A DNA stretch of 44,898 bases from Spirosoma fluviale (GCA_945906795.1 CAMDRO010000015.1:1-44898), one strand, 5' to 3'; positions 17,162-27,046 are shown, counted from the first letter of the stretch. Notes: generated from the letters alone by a model not told the origin. Translations and numbers: made by a program.

Positions 17162-18835
17162 TTAATCCGTCCAAACCACTCGGCACAATTGGGTTTCAAT
17201 CCCAGCCTTTCGTAAAAAATCATGCCAAAAATATTGTATCGCCGACAAGTGATCCGTGGGCGATTTTACTTCTATAAATTGGTATTCAGAATCTTTAAAA
17301 ATAAACAAATCAGGAAATCCTTTTGCGTGAGTTGATACATGTGTCCATAAATAACGTAACACCTTCGATAAACTCTCAAAGGAGATTTGGCGAACCAACT
17401 CCAGAATTAATGGAATATCAAGTGTATACCAATCGATCAAAGGGTTCAATTTACCCTCATGGTTTTTCATGATTTCTGAGGCATGGGCCATAAATATGTC
17501 TGGCGAGGCCAATAAACAAATTTTTTCTTCAAAATCTTTTTCCTTCCCCACAGTAAAACCATCCGAAGAATAATGACTTGGCGCCCACTGAAATGGATGG
17601 TGCATTCCTGTTTGGTTTTTATCAAAAATCAAATCCCAACCTATTAAACCCAGTATATTTTTCCAAAGATGATTTTCTGTAAAATGGGCTGAATAACCCA
17701 AATTCTCAAAATATTGGATGACCCCCATTTCTACATTCCCCTTCCATTGAATATCAATCAATAAAGTGGGAGACGATTTCAACGATTGAGTTACTGCTTT
17801 TATATGCTTCTTCGAGTTTTGCTTTAAAATAAAATCTTCAAAGAAGTGGGTCTCTTTGGGAGAAACAGAAAGCTCAAGGCCCACATTTGCTAGCATCAAA
17901 GCCTCTTCTATTCGCTTTAATTTGGCTAGAATTCGGACCCGACGTTCTAAAGATAAGCAGGATAAACTGGGCTCATAAATGTCCAACGCAAGCTCCAAAT
18001 AGCCTTGGCGTTCAAGCCAACGCCCTAACGAAAATAATGCACGCTCAAAGGAACCAACGGCAACATCCGAAATAGTTGGCAACATCGGTAGAATTTCTAG
18101 ATTCCATGATTGAACTAATTCAAAAATTGATGTTGAATCTTTAGACTTTTCATGAAAATTTTCCCGCCAAAGACTAATTTTCCATTTTTCGATGGCCTCC
18201 TTTCTCGTCTGAAAATAGGGAACAAATTCTTCCTCATTCACCGCCACGTATTGCCTATGGCCCAAATCCCGAATAACAAACTCGGACATATCACGAAATT
18301 TTGTGCCAAAAAACAAGAATTGAATAAATGTAAAATATTCTAATTGGCCCGGACAAATGAGTCGACCAGCCATTCCGTTCAAACCTTGCATTATTTCAGA
18401 GCTAAAAGGCTTACATAAATTAACTAAATCGTCTTTTGAAATAGATGTTGCGTAGGTAGGAAAGCTGGCCAGCGTTGAGGTCAAAGCGATGCATTCCTTC
18501 TTTGAAAATACAGACAATATGGAGCCTAAATCAACGGAATCAAGGGTGGAAGCAAAACGTACAAAACCATTTTCGCCCAACTCATTTAAACGTAAAGGAA
18601 TTTTAGAAATTTCGACATAGCTAAGTTTTTCTTCTCTAAACCAAAGCGCTCGCCTACTGGCTAAACGAAGGTACAGGCATTGCGATTCTTTAGGTAGATT
18701 TTCAAAATCTCTTATGAAAGAATTTTCCGAATCCGACAATAAATTTTGATACTGTTTTTTCACATAGCCCAAAACATAATTAAAATTTTCCCAATAGTAA
18801 AAAGGGGCTAAGTCGGGAATAGGCTGCTGGGTCAT
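17162..18835 (-). CDS. FAN1-like structure-specific nuclease (VRR-NUC domain)
   Basis: A 557-residue protein matching the build of bacterial FAN1, a nuclease that cuts 5' flaps and unhooks DNA interstrand crosslinks. The C-terminal VRR-NUC domain shows the catalytic set Asp509 (GFPDLFIF), Glu522 and Lys524 (FIEVKSP), followed by the conserved LSAIQYFWHDFLRKAG. Ahead of it is the matching GLIGWDLIFD segment. The middle is a helical repeat region (LARAL-type, about 270-350) and the N-terminus resembles the SAP-like DNA-binding part. It is divergent from pgk and stands alone. FAN1 family is likely, from motif recognition; substrate choice is inferred from studied members. Confidence 0.82.
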   Translation of the reverse strand: MTQQPIPDLAPFYYWENFNYVLGYVKKQYQNLLSDSENSFIRDFENLPKESQCLYLRLASRRALWFREEKLSYVEISKIPLRLNELGENGFVRFASTLDSVDLGSILSVFSKKECIALTSTLASFPTYATSISKDDLVNLCKPFSSEIMQGLNGMAGRLICPGQLEYFTFIQFLFFGTKFRDMSEFVIRDLGHRQYVAVNEEEFVPYFQTRKEAIEKWKISLWRENFHEKSKDSTSIFELVQSWNLEILPMLPTISDVAVGSFERALFSLGRWLERQGYLELALDIYEPSLSCLSLERRVRILAKLKRIEEALMLANVGLELSVSPKETHFFEDFILKQNSKKHIKAVTQSLKSSPTLLIDIQWKGNVEMGVIQYFENLGYSAHFTENHLWKNILGLIGWDLIFDKNQTGMHHPFQWAPSHYSSDGFTVGKEKDFEEKICLLASPDIFMAHASEIMKNHEGKLNPLIDWYTLDIPLILELVRQISFESLSKVLRYLWTHVSTHAKGFPDLFIFKDSEYQFIEVKSPTDHLSAIQYFWHDFLRKAGIETQLCRVVWTD

Positions 18836-18910
18836 TTTACAATATAAATAAAATCAAAAATTGTACTATTTATAGATAAATTTCAAGTTTTTAAACATAA
18901 AATTAGATTA

Positions 18911-18942
18911 TTTCAACAAATTGCAAAACAATAGTATATTTG
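18911..18942 (+). promoter_or_regulatory. pgk promoter
   Basis: TATATTTG at 18935-18942 is a perfect -7 element. Twenty bases upstream is TTTC (18911-18914), one base off the -33 consensus. The predicted start is near 18949 with a leader of about 45 nt. Confidence 0.6.
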
Positions 18943-18994
18943 CGTTGCCTGGAATAAGTTCAATTTAATAAAACAATTTCGAAACAAAATAAAT

Positions 18995-20185
18995 ATGCAA
19001 ACAGTTTCAACCTTTAATTTTGCCGGTAAAAAAGCATTAGTTCGCGTAGACTTTAATGTGCCCTTAAATGAGCGTTTTGAAATTACAGATGATACAAGAA
19101 TTAAGGCAACGATTCCGACCATTCAAAAGATTATTCATGACGGTGGCTCTGTTATATTAATGTCGCATTTAGGTAGGCCTAAAGATGGTCCAATTGAAAA
19201 ATATTCTTTAAGGCATTTGGTTACGCCCTTATCCATTGTTTTTGGAGTAAAAGTTAAATTTGCTCCTGATTGCATAGGTGAAGAGGCTATTACATTAGCC
19301 TCTGAATTAAAAGCTGGCGAAATTTTACTGTTAGAAAATTTGCGTTTTTACAAGGAGGAAGAAAAAGGAGACCCAGCTTTTGCAGAAAAATTATCCAAAT
19401 TAGGAGATGCGTGGGTGAATGATGCGTTTGGAACTGCGCATAGAGCACACGCTTCCACTGCGGTAATAGGTCAGTTTTTTAGTGAAAAAGTAGCAGGCTT
19501 TGTGATGCAAGCAGAAATTGAAAATGCCCAAAAAATATTGGAATACGCAGAAAGACCATTTACTGCGATCATGGGAGGTTCAAAAATTTCAGATAAAATA
19601 TTAATTATAGAGCAACTATTAGATAAAGTAGACAATCTAATTATCGGCGGAGGAATGACCTACACATTTTCATTAGCCGGAGGCGGGAAAATTGGTCGAT
19701 CCATTTCAGAACCGGATAAAGTAGAATTGGCCAAATCACTCATCGAAAAAGCAGAAGCTAAAGGTGTTAATATTTATATGCCATTAGATAATGTGTGTGC
19801 AGATGATTTTAATAACAATGCCAACCGGCAAATTGTAAATCGGGGTGAAATTCCAGACGGTTGGGAAGGTTTAGATATTGGCCCTAAATCGATTGAATTA
19901 TTCCAACAGGTAGTCGCTCAATCGAAAACAATTTTATGGAATGGACCCATGGGTGTCTTTGAATTTCCAAATTTCGCTAAAGGGACTAATGCCATAGCGG
20001 ATGCTGTTGTTAAGGCAACGGAGGACAATGGCGCATTTTCATTAATTGGTGGTGGAGATTCTGCATCGGCGGTCAATAATGCAGGATATGGCGATCGGGT
20101 AAGTTATGTGTCGACAGGTGGGGGAGCATTGCTTGAATACATGGAAGGCAAAATTTTACCAGGTGTCGCCGCATTAGAAGCATAA
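18995..20185 (+). CDS. pgk: Phosphoglycerate kinase
   Basis: Glycolytic and gluconeogenic enzyme that moves a phosphate between 1,3-bisphosphoglycerate and ADP. The N-terminal substrate motif [11 protein letters not shown], the basic patch HLGRPK, the nucleotide-domain motif [10 protein letters not shown] and the C-terminal [12 protein letters not shown] are all present. At 396 residues it is full length. It has its own promoter and a perfect terminator, so it is probably transcribed alone. Confidence 0.98.
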   Translation: MQTVSTFNFAGKKALVRVDFNVPLNERFEITDDTRIKATIPTIQKIIHDGGSVILMSHLGRPKDGPIEKYSLRHLVTPLSIVFGVKVKFAPDCIGEEAITLASELKAGEILLLENLRFYKEEEKGDPAFAEKLSKLGDAWVNDAFGTAHRAHASTAVIGQFFSEKVAGFVMQAEIENAQKILEYAERPFTAIMGGSKISDKILIIEQLLDKVDNLIIGGGMTYTFSLAGGGKIGRSISEPDKVELAKSLIEKAEAKGVNIYMPLDNVCADDFNNNANRQIVNRGEIPDGWEGLDIGPKSIELFQQVVAQSKTILWNGPMGVFEFPNFAKGTNAIADAVVKATEDNGAFSLIGGGDSASAVNNAGYGDRVSYVSTGGGALLEYMEGKILPGVAALEA

Positions 20186-20204
20186 AAAAATATGAATTTA
20201 TTTT

Positions 20205-20234
20205 AAAGGCAAGGAAATGTTTCCTTGCCTTTTT
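20205..20234 (+). terminator. pgk terminator
   Basis: AAAGGCAAGGAAA (20205-20217) and TTTCCTTGCCTTT (20220-20232) form a 13-bp perfect stem that ends in a T run. The inner bases would open into a loop. Confidence 0.9.
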
Positions 20235-20268
20235 GTATTTTAGCCTATTGCGAAATGAATAACCGTAT

Positions 20269-22722
20269 ATGATTTACACCTTACCACCCCAATCTTTAAA
20301 ATCATTATTGATTAGCTTAGATAGTAGGCAGATTTATGACGCTGCTAATACTGCTTTCTTTGCCGTCAGAGGCATTCATCATGACGGGCATCAGTATATT
20401 GAGAATCTCTATAAAAGTGGTGTCAAAGAGTTTGTGGTAGAAAAGCTAGCTTGGATTGGTATTTTATCGGAGAAAGCAAAAAAATGGGATGATGCTGATT
20501 TTTATGTAGTGGAAAATAGTATTGAAGCTTTTCAAAATTTAGCAGCCCAACATCGAAAAAAGTTTTCCTATGATCTAGTGGCAATTACAGGATCAAATGG
20601 TAAAACGATTTGCAAAGAGTGGCTTGCTGCTTTGCTTAATAGCACATACAATTTGGTCAAAAGCCCCAAAAGCTATAATTCACAAATAGGTGTCCCATTG
20701 TCTGTATGGGCGATAAAACCCAATCATAATTTGGGGATATTTGAAGCGGGTATTTCGCAACCCGGTGAAATGGAGAAATTAGAATCCATTTTAAAACCGA
20801 GTCATGGAATTTTAACCCATTTTGGAGAAGCACATAGCGCTAATTTTATTCATGAAGAACAGAAATTAAAAGAAAAATTATCACTCTTTAAAAATAGTAA
20901 AATACTGATTTACAGGTCAGGGCCATTGAACAAAATCATCCAACCCTATATTAAAAATATAAATCCAGAAATTGAACTGATCGAATGGAGTACGGAGGAT
21001 CCAACTAAAAATATTTTTGTCCATTTTACTAAATCAGCTCACGAAACTCAAATAAAATTCAAAAAAGCATCTCAAAGCGAACCATTTATTGACGTAAAAA
21101 CTGAATTAACGGATGACGCTTCATTAGAAAATATTTGTCATTGTTTACTCATGGCGCACGTGTTGGGCATGGACAATCAAGCTTTAAATCAAGCGATACG
21201 ACGAATAAAGCCTATATCGATGCGCCTAGAAATTAAAGAAGGGCTGCGAGGGAATAAAATAATTGATGACTCATACAACAACGATATCGATGGTTTGAGA
21301 TTAGCATTACCCCTGTTGATGAACTATGAGTTGAAGAAAAAAATATTGATTTTAAGTGATTTTTTAGAAACGGGTTTGCCGGAAGAAAACTTGTATGCAC
21401 AAATAAATACCATGATTTTAAATCAAAAAATAGATTTAATCATTGGCATAGGCAGTCAAATATTACGGAATAAAGATAAAATTGACGGAATTGAAGTATA
21501 TCAAACCACAGAAGATTTACTTAAATCAGGGCGATTAAATTCGTTATTTGATGCAGCTATCTTATTAAAAGGAGCGAGGAAGTACAATTTCGAAAAGCTC
21601 GTTTATGCATTAGAAAATAAATCACACTGTACCCAACTCGAAATCAACTTAGACGCATTACAAAATAATTTAAGTTACTATAAAAATAAAATTGGCCTAG
21701 AAACTAAATTAATGTTCATGATCAAAGCATTCGCTTATGGTGCCGGAGCTATAGAAATTGGCCAGATACTCCAACAACAAGGCGTGGATTATCTAACAGT
21801 AGCCTATACCGATGAGGGTGTTGAATTAAGAAAAAATGGTATTTATACGCCGATCATGGTGATGAATCCACAAATAGAAGAATTTGCTAAACTAATCGAA
21901 TTTTCGCTCGAGCCAGAAATATTTAATTTTGAATTGTTAAAAGCATTAGATGAATATTGCCTGTACAACGAACAAAATATAAAAATTCATATCAAATTGG
22001 ATACGGGTATGAAAAGATTAGGTTTTGAAAACCATGAAATCGATAAATTAGCTACTTGTTTAGCTGAAATGCCTCAATTATGGGTGGTCAGTATTATGAG
22101 CCATTTAGTAGCCTCAGAAAATATAAAGCACAATTTGTTTACAAAAAACCAAATAGCTGAATTCAAAAAAATGTCAGCGATATTAACTCATAAATTAAGT
22201 TATACGCCGCTTCTACACATAGCCAATTCAGCAGCTATCGAGAATTATCCAGAAGCTAAATTAGATATGGTCAGATTAGGTATCAGTTTATATGGTATTT
22301 CACATAATAAAAAAGAGATTAAAAAGATTGAAAATGTGCTATCACTAAAAACATACATATCTCAAATAAAAATAGTAAACGAAAATGAGACCGTAGGATA
22401 TGGGAGAAAAGGTAGAGTAAAAGTAAAAAGTACCATCGCCACATTAGCCATCGGGTATGCAGATGGCTACCCGAGATCACTTGGAATGGGCAAAGGACTA
22501 TTCGAAATTAATGGCGAATTATGTCCAACTATTGGAGCCATTTGTATGGACATGACGATGGTTGACATAAGTAATTTAAAAGATGTAAAGACAGGAAATA
22601 TAGCCTTGGCCTTTGGCGGAAAAATACAATTATCCAAACTAGCCATAAAAGCAAAAACAATCCCTTACGAAATAATGACTAACATCAGTAGTCGGGTAAA
22701 AAGAGTCTATGTGAAAAATTAG
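20269..22722 (+). CDS. MurF-Alr fusion: D-Ala-D-Ala-adding ligase and alanine racemase
   Basis: An 817-residue bifunctional protein. Residues 1-450 are MurF, which joins D-Ala-D-Ala to UDP-MurNAc-tripeptide, with the P-loop GSNGKT at 108-113 and IIDDSYNNDIDG near 331-342. Residues 455-817 are a PLP-dependent alanine racemase with Lys486 in MIKAFAYG as the PLP lysine and Tyr711 in VGYGRKGR as the second catalytic base. So one chain makes D-alanine and also uses its dipeptide; the D-Ala-D-Ala ligase itself is not in the window. This fusion is known from Bacteroidota. No frameshift separates the halves, so it is a real fusion. Confidence 0.95.
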   Translation: MIYTLPPQSLKSLLISLDSRQIYDAANTAFFAVRGIHHDGHQYIENLYKSGVKEFVVEKLAWIGILSEKAKKWDDADFYVVENSIEAFQNLAAQHRKKFSYDLVAITGSNGKTICKEWLAALLNSTYNLVKSPKSYNSQIGVPLSVWAIKPNHNLGIFEAGISQPGEMEKLESILKPSHGILTHFGEAHSANFIHEEQKLKEKLSLFKNSKILIYRSGPLNKIIQPYIKNINPEIELIEWSTEDPTKNIFVHFTKSAHETQIKFKKASQSEPFIDVKTELTDDASLENICHCLLMAHVLGMDNQALNQAIRRIKPISMRLEIKEGLRGNKIIDDSYNNDIDGLRLALPLLMNYELKKKILILSDFLETGLPEENLYAQINTMILNQKIDLIIGIGSQILRNKDKIDGIEVYQTTEDLLKSGRLNSLFDAAILLKGARKYNFEKLVYALENKSHCTQLEINLDALQNNLSYYKNKIGLETKLMFMIKAFAYGAGAIEIGQILQQQGVDYLTVAYTDEGVELRKNGIYTPIMVMNPQIEEFAKLIEFSLEPEIFNFELLKALDEYCLYNEQNIKIHIKLDTGMKRLGFENHEIDKLATCLAEMPQLWVVSIMSHLVASENIKHNLFTKNQIAEFKKMSAILTHKLSYTPLLHIANSAAIENYPEAKLDMVRLGISLYGISHNKKEIKKIENVLSLKTYISQIKIVNENETVGYGRKGRVKVKSTIATLAIGYADGYPRSLGMGKGLFEINGELCPTIGAICMDMTMVDISNLKDVKTGNIALAFGGKIQLSKLAIKAKTIPYEIMTNISSRVKRVYVKN

Positions 22723-22784
22723 GCTACAAGTATTTATCAAATAAACCCGAATAAAGAATAAACAACTAATCTATGCTTACAAGC

Positions 22785-22818
22785 AAAATCCTTAGATCTA
22801 TTTCTAAGGATTTTTTTT
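22785..22818 (+). terminator. murF-alr terminator
   Basis: ATCCTTAGA (22788-22796), a 6-base loop and TCTAAGGAT (22803-22811) form a 9-bp stem, extended by AAA/TTT and followed by a run of T to 22818. Confidence 0.85.
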
Positions 22819-23089
22819 ATTTTAAAAACAAACATTAAAAATCATTTAAATGCATCTAAAACAAAACAATAATATCCATCATAGTCAAGATTTGTTTATA
22901 AACTTTAATTAGCATTATAACTAATAAATAATTTGTGTATCAGCTATATAATTAGTTAAATAGATAATTATAATTGTTAATAAAGCTAAATAAAAGATGC
23001 AACTCTAAATAATAAGCCTAAATAACACAAAATAGATGTATTTGGAATTTAATAAAGAAATACCTAAATTAGCTAAATAAGTAATAATT
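22819..23089 (+). other. AT-rich gap with repeated CTAAATAA
   Basis: The gene-free stretch 22723-23089 is about 370 bases; after the terminator it holds no open frame of note. Very AT-rich sequence contains four exact copies of CTAAATAA (22986-22993, 23005-23012, 23018-23025, 23073-23080) and a near copy, CTAAATTA, at 23064-23071. They lie directly before the ArsR regulator gene and may be its control region. A weak -7-like TGTATTTG is at 23037-23044. I see no RNA gene here. Confidence 0.4.
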
Positions 23090-23449
23090 ATGCGTGTAGA
23101 GGAAATTGCAAAAGCATTAGGAGACGAATCAAGAAGAAAGATTGTAGAATTATTGCAGTCGGGGGAATTACCTGCTACGGCAATTTTCGAACAATTTTCT
23201 TTCGCCGCACCTACTATATCCAGGCATCTTTCTGTCTTAAAGGAAGCTGGTATTGTAAGTACTCGCAGAAATGGAGTTTTTATTTTTTACTCGATTGAAA
23301 AAGCAACCCTACAAATTTTATCGAATTGGCTCTCCCCTTTTTTACCCGAAAAACCAGAAAAGATAAAATCCGTTTTAAAAGAAAAATCGAATTTACCCAA
23401 ACAACAAGACTTTCAAAATCCATTTGATAAATTTCAAAGTGAATTTTAA
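23090..23449 (+). CDS. ArsR/SmtB-family transcriptional regulator
   Basis: A 119-residue winged-helix DNA-binding protein. The recognition helix lies in FSFAAPTISRHLSVLKEAGIV (from about residue 37), and the wing in STRRNGVFIFYSIE. The usual Cys metal-sensing motif (CxC) of ArsR and SmtB is absent, so it may sense something other than a metal through those ligands. The C-terminal 35 residues are polar and Lys-rich. It is followed after 22 bases by a YCII-like gene, which is often the partner of ArsR-type regulators of this kind. The signal it responds to is unknown. Confidence 0.88.
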   Translation: MRVEEIAKALGDESRRKIVELLQSGELPATAIFEQFSFAAPTISRHLSVLKEAGIVSTRRNGVFIFYSIEKATLQILSNWLSPFLPEKPEKIKSVLKEKSNLPKQQDFQNPFDKFQSEF

Positions 23450-23471
23450 ATAGTAAAATAATTATATTTTC

Positions 23472-23807
23472 ATGAAACGATTTGTCATCATAGTTAGAGG
23501 CCCAGTTGAAGGAATTTCAGGTAAAAATAGCCTGCTCAATGAGGAAGAATTTGAAGTCATTCGTACTTGGTTAAAAGAACTAAAATCGAAATATTCTGAC
23601 ATGCTTTTTCAAAAATTTACGGGTTCACAAAGTTATTTTTCAAAGAGTGGCAAAATCGAAAATAAGATCATTCAACAAATTGACGGAGGCGAAATTTCAC
23701 AAATTATCACCTTGATTTTACCTTCGATTGAGGTGGCAACAGAAATTGCCATGAGTTTTCCTTTTCCCAACTCATTTTTTACCATAGAGCTTAGAGAAAT
23801 GAGTTAA
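23472..23807 (+). CDS. YCII-like small protein
   Basis: A 111-residue cytoplasmic protein without a signal peptide. The start KRFVIIVRG, the middle EEEFEVIRTWLKELKSKYSD and the end IATEIAMSFPFP-type stretch (EVATEIAMSFPFPNSFFTIE) resemble the YCII-related ferredoxin-like fold. The function of such proteins is mostly unknown. The gene shares an operon with the ArsR regulator and ends at a bidirectional terminator. I am fairly sure it is a real gene and less sure of the family. Confidence 0.6.
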   Translation: MKRFVIIVRGPVEGISGKNSLLNEEEFEVIRTWLKELKSKYSDMLFQKFTGSQSYFSKSGKIENKIIQQIDGGEISQIITLILPSIEVATEIAMSFPFPNSFFTIELREMS

Positions 23808-23813
23808 TGGCAT

Positions 23814-23849
23814 AAAAAATGCCCTAAATCGCTTTATAGGTCATTTTTT
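23814..23849. terminator. Bidirectional terminator, YCII-like gene and fumC
   Basis: AAAAAATG (23814-23821) pairs with CATTTTTT (23842-23849), and inside it CCTA (23823-23826) pairs with TAGG (23837-23840), with one C/T mismatch between. A/T runs on both sides allow use from both strands. Confidence 0.7.
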
Positions 23850-23887
23850 ATACTTCTGGATGAGAATCGAATATTTTTCAAAAAAAA

Positions 23888-25288
23888 TTATTTAATCTCT
23901 CCTACCATATTCTCAGGTTTAACCCATGCATCAAACTCTTCAGCGGTCACATATCCCAAGGAAATTGCTGTTTCTTTTAATGTAGAGCCATTTTTGTGTG
24001 CTGTTTGGGCAATTTCTGCTGCTTTATAATAACCTATTTTTGTATTTAATGCGGTTACCAGCATCAACGAGTTATTGACATGTTTTAAGATATTTTCATG
24101 TAAGGGTTCAATACCTATCGCACATTTATCATTAAAGGCAACGCAAACATCTCCAATCAATCTAGCTGAATGTAGAAAGTTATAAATCATCACAGGCTTA
24201 AACACATTTAACTCGAAATGCCCGTTGGACCCACCGATGCCAATCGTCACATCATTTCCCATAACCTGGGCCGCAACCATAGTCATCGCCTCACATTGTG
24301 TAGGATTTACTTTCCCAGGCATAATGGAAGATCCTGGCTCGTTATCAGGAATATAAATCTCACCTATGCCCGAGCGTGGCCCAGATGACAACATACGGAT
24401 ATCATTTCCTATCTTCATTAGACTCACAGCCACCATTTTCAATGCTCCGTGAGCCTCAACTATAGCATCATGAGCAGCTAAAGCTTCAAATTTATTCTCA
24501 GCCGTAATGAAGGGTAAACCTGTCAAATTTGCAATATGACTAGCTACATTTTCAGAATATCCCTTGGGTGTATTAATCCCAGTTCCTACCGCCGTTCCCC
24601 CTAAGGCCAACTCCGATAAATGTGCTAAGGTGTTGTTGATGGCCTTTAGTCCATGCGTCAACTGTGATACGTAACCTGAAAATTCTTGACCCAAAGTCAA
24701 AGGAGTGGCGTCCATAAAATGCGTTCGACCTATTTTAACCACATGTTTAAACGAATGGGCCTTCGTCTCTAATGTATCCCTCAATTTAGTTATACCCGGT
24801 ATCGTGACTTCCGTTAGCGTTTGATATGCAGCAATATGCATGGCCGTTGGAAACGTGTCATTCGAAGATTGAGATTTATTTACATCGTCATTAGGGTGAA
24901 CAAATTTTTGTTCATCCAATAAATTACCCCCTTGCATAACGTGAGCACGGTACGCAATAACCTCATTACAATTCATATTAGATTGAGTACCAGATCCAGT
25001 TTGCCACACAACTAAAGGAAATTGATCTGCCCATTGACCCGCTAAAATTTCATCACAAACAGCTGAAATTAAATTTTTCTTAGCCTCGTCAAGAACTCCA
25101 GCCTCAAAATTAGTGATTGCCGCAGCCTTTTTAAGATATGCAAAGGCACGTATAATCTCCTTTGGCATTTTATTAATATCCTGAGCGATAGGGAAGTTCT
25201 CAATCGAACGCTGAGTTTGTGCCCCCCAATATACATGAGCAGGTACCTGAACCTTACCCATCGTATCCTTTTCAATTCTATATTCCAT
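23888..25288 (-). CDS. fumC: Fumarate hydratase, class II
   Basis: TCA cycle enzyme that adds water to fumarate to give L-malate without an iron-sulfur cluster. The superfamily signature is present ([17 protein letters not shown]), along with [12 protein letters not shown] and the catalytic His region [18 protein letters not shown]. At 466 residues it is full length. It has its own promoter (25322-25350) and ends at a shared terminator. Nothing odd. Confidence 0.97.
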   Translation of the reverse strand: MEYRIEKDTMGKVQVPAHVYWGAQTQRSIENFPIAQDINKMPKEIIRAFAYLKKAAAITNFEAGVLDEAKKNLISAVCDEILAGQWADQFPLVVWQTGSGTQSNMNCNEVIAYRAHVMQGGNLLDEQKFVHPNDDVNKSQSSNDTFPTAMHIAAYQTLTEVTIPGITKLRDTLETKAHSFKHVVKIGRTHFMDATPLTLGQEFSGYVSQLTHGLKAINNTLAHLSELALGGTAVGTGINTPKGYSENVASHIANLTGLPFITAENKFEALAAHDAIVEAHGALKMVAVSLMKIGNDIRMLSSGPRSGIGEIYIPDNEPGSSIMPGKVNPTQCEAMTMVAAQVMGNDVTIGIGGSNGHFELNVFKPVMIYNFLHSARLIGDVCVAFNDKCAIGIEPLHENILKHVNNSLMLVTALNTKIGYYKAAEIAQTAHKNGSTLKETAISLGYVTAEEFDAWVKPENMVGEIK

Positions 25289-25321
25289 ATGGCTTTTTGT
25301 ATTAATTTTGTAATAAGTTTA

Positions 25322-25350
25322 CAAAAATACCACCAAAATTGACACGCAAA
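25322..25350 (-). promoter_or_regulatory. fumC promoter
   Basis: On the minus strand, TTTG (25350-25347) is followed after 17 bases by TATTTTTG (25329-25322), a perfect -7 element. The predicted start is near 25315, about 27 nt before the ATG. Confidence 0.65.
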
Positions 25351-25375
25351 ACAAGAAAACTAAATAATTAATACA

Positions 25376-25726
25376 ATGTTGAAAATTTACGGAATTCCAG
25401 CCTGCAATACAATGAAAAAAACATTCGAATACCTTCAATCAAAAGGCATTCCTTTCGAATTCATTAATTATAAAAAAAATGGAATAAGTCCCGATGAGCT
25501 GCAAGGTTTCATAGACCAATTAAGCCTTGAAAAAGTATTTAATAAACAAGGATCAACTTATAGACAGTTGCCCGAGGAGACAAAATTGGAATTAAATGAT
25601 CCACAAAAAGCATTTGAATTCCTTTTAGAAAAAAACTCTGCTATCAAACGACCTATTCTTGTTGACAAAAATAGAATTATCGCAGGTTTCAATGAATTTG
25701 AATTAGATAAATGGCTAAATATCTAA
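25376..25726 (+). CDS. ArsC/Spx/YffB-family thioredoxin-fold protein
   Basis: A 116-residue protein of the arsenate reductase/Spx superfamily. Cys10 lies in YGIPACNTMKK, and the basic residue of the family is in KRPILVDKNRIIAGF. A single Cys in CxT form and the absence of other ars genes favour the YffB-like branch, whose role is poorly known, over a true arsenate reductase. Its stop codon directly abuts the stop of the convergent ABC permease with no base between, so there is no room for a classical terminator. Confidence 0.85.
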   Translation: MLKIYGIPACNTMKKTFEYLQSKGIPFEFINYKKNGISPDELQGFIDQLSLEKVFNKQGSTYRQLPEETKLELNDPQKAFEFLLEKNSAIKRPILVDKNRIIAGFNEFELDKWLNI

Positions 25727-27046
25727 TTACTCTTTATAGAACAACCATTTACCCAATTCCTTCCAGGTAACTTTCTTGCCATACATCAGAATCCCTACGC
25801 GATAAATTCGTGCAGAAACCCAGCTACAGCCCAAAAATCCCAAGACTAATAAAACCATAGACAAGATTAATTCCCAAGTAGGAACTCCATAGGGCAATCG
25901 AACCATCATGTTAATGGGTGATGTAAATGGGATCATCGACGCCCAAAATGCAATATTACTATCTGGATCTTGCATCGTATACTGCGCCATCAAAAAGGAT
26001 AATATAATCGGAATCATCACAATAAAAGTAAATTGCTGGGCCTCGGTAGCACTTTCCACCGCCGAGCCGATCGCCGCAAATAAAGAGCTATAAAGCATAT
26101 AACCAACAAAAAAATAAAACAAGAAAGCCGCTATAACCATCGGTATATTCGTGCTTTCTAATACTTTGGTTACCTCCGACATAGTAGATTCTTCCTCACT
26201 TTTTGAGATTAAACTACCTTGCTTGCCTGAGTCTATTTGCTTAATTTGAGTCAGGTTATTTTTCACTTTTTCTCCGTATAATTTACTGGTTACCTGCGTT
26301 AAGCCAATAGTCAAAACAATCCAAAGTAAAAACTGAGTTAGGCCCACAAGCCCCACGCCAATAATCTTTCCTAAAAGCAATTGATAGGGTTTAACCGAGG
26401 AAATAATCACCTCAATAATCCGACTGCTTTTTTCTTCAATGACCCCGTTCATCACTTGAGATCCATATAACAACAAAGTCACATACAACACCAAACCCAT
26501 AATTCCAGCTAAAATCATCGCTCCCCCAGAACTAGATCTTGTCTCTTGCCCGTCGGTTGACACCGTAATCGTCTTACTATCTATGTCAACTTGAGTGCTT
26601 TCATAAATCTGAGGAGAAATGCCAGCTTTAAGCAATAATTCATGGCGCACCTTGTTTTGGAGTAGCTTCTCCACAGACTCTTTTAACGACATCCCGATGT
26701 TCTTAGCCGTATAAATATGCACCCCTTTTGGATTAGTTAATACATCATTAGGAATACTTACAAATGCGTCATATCCTTTTGAAGCAAATAACATTTTCAA
26801 ATCTTGCTCTTTTCCTGTAGTAAAAACAAATACAACCTCTTTGTCTACAAGGTCACTCTTTTTCCACAAACCACTTAAATCCAATATTTCTACCCGCTTC
26901 ACTTCCTTATCCTTCATGGCTAACCAAATAGGAATTGCATAAATGGCTGTAATTAAGACAGGAGCCAATAATGAAGAGATCCAAAAAGACTTCTTCAACA
27001 CCCTTGTTATATATTCGCGCTGGATAATTAATAAAATCTTATTCAT
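25727..27046 (-). CDS. ABC-2 type transporter permease (NatB-like)
   Basis: Inner-membrane part of an ABC exporter, 439 residues from the ATG at 27046. It has an N-terminal helix (SFWISSLLAPVLITAIYAI), a large soluble loop and a cluster of hydrophobic helices in the C-terminal half (GAMILAGIMGLVLYVTLLLYG and others), as in ABC2_membrane_3 proteins. The motif EEKSSRIIEVIISSVKPYQLLLGK is typical of the family. The start overlaps the end of the ATPase gene by 8 bases, and an alternative ATG at 27052 adds two residues. The substrate is unknown; sodium export by NatAB is the best studied relative. Confidence 0.9.
   Translation of the reverse strand: MNKILLIIQREYITRVLKKSFWISSLLAPVLITAIYAIPIWLAMKDKEVKRVEILDLSGLWKKSDLVDKEVVFVFTTGKEQDLKMLFASKGYDAFVSIPNDVLTNPKGVHIYTAKNIGMSLKESVEKLLQNKVRHELLLKAGISPQIYESTQVDIDSKTITVSTDGQETRSSSGGAMILAGIMGLVLYVTLLLYGSQVMNGVIEEKSSRIIEVIISSVKPYQLLLGKIIGVGLVGLTQFLLWIVLTIGLTQVTSKLYGEKVKNNLTQIKQIDSGKQGSLISKSEEESTMSEVTKVLESTNIPMVIAAFLFYFFVGYMLYSSLFAAIGSAVESATEAQQFTFIVMIPIILSFLMAQYTMQDPDSNIAFWASMIPFTSPINMMVRLPYGVPTWELILSMVLLVLGFLGCSWVSARIYRVGILMYGKKVTWKELGKWLFYKE

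Noticed and set aside
18913-19122. 69-residue minus frame across the pgk start
   Set aside because: It covers the pgk promoter and coding start and has no family likeness.
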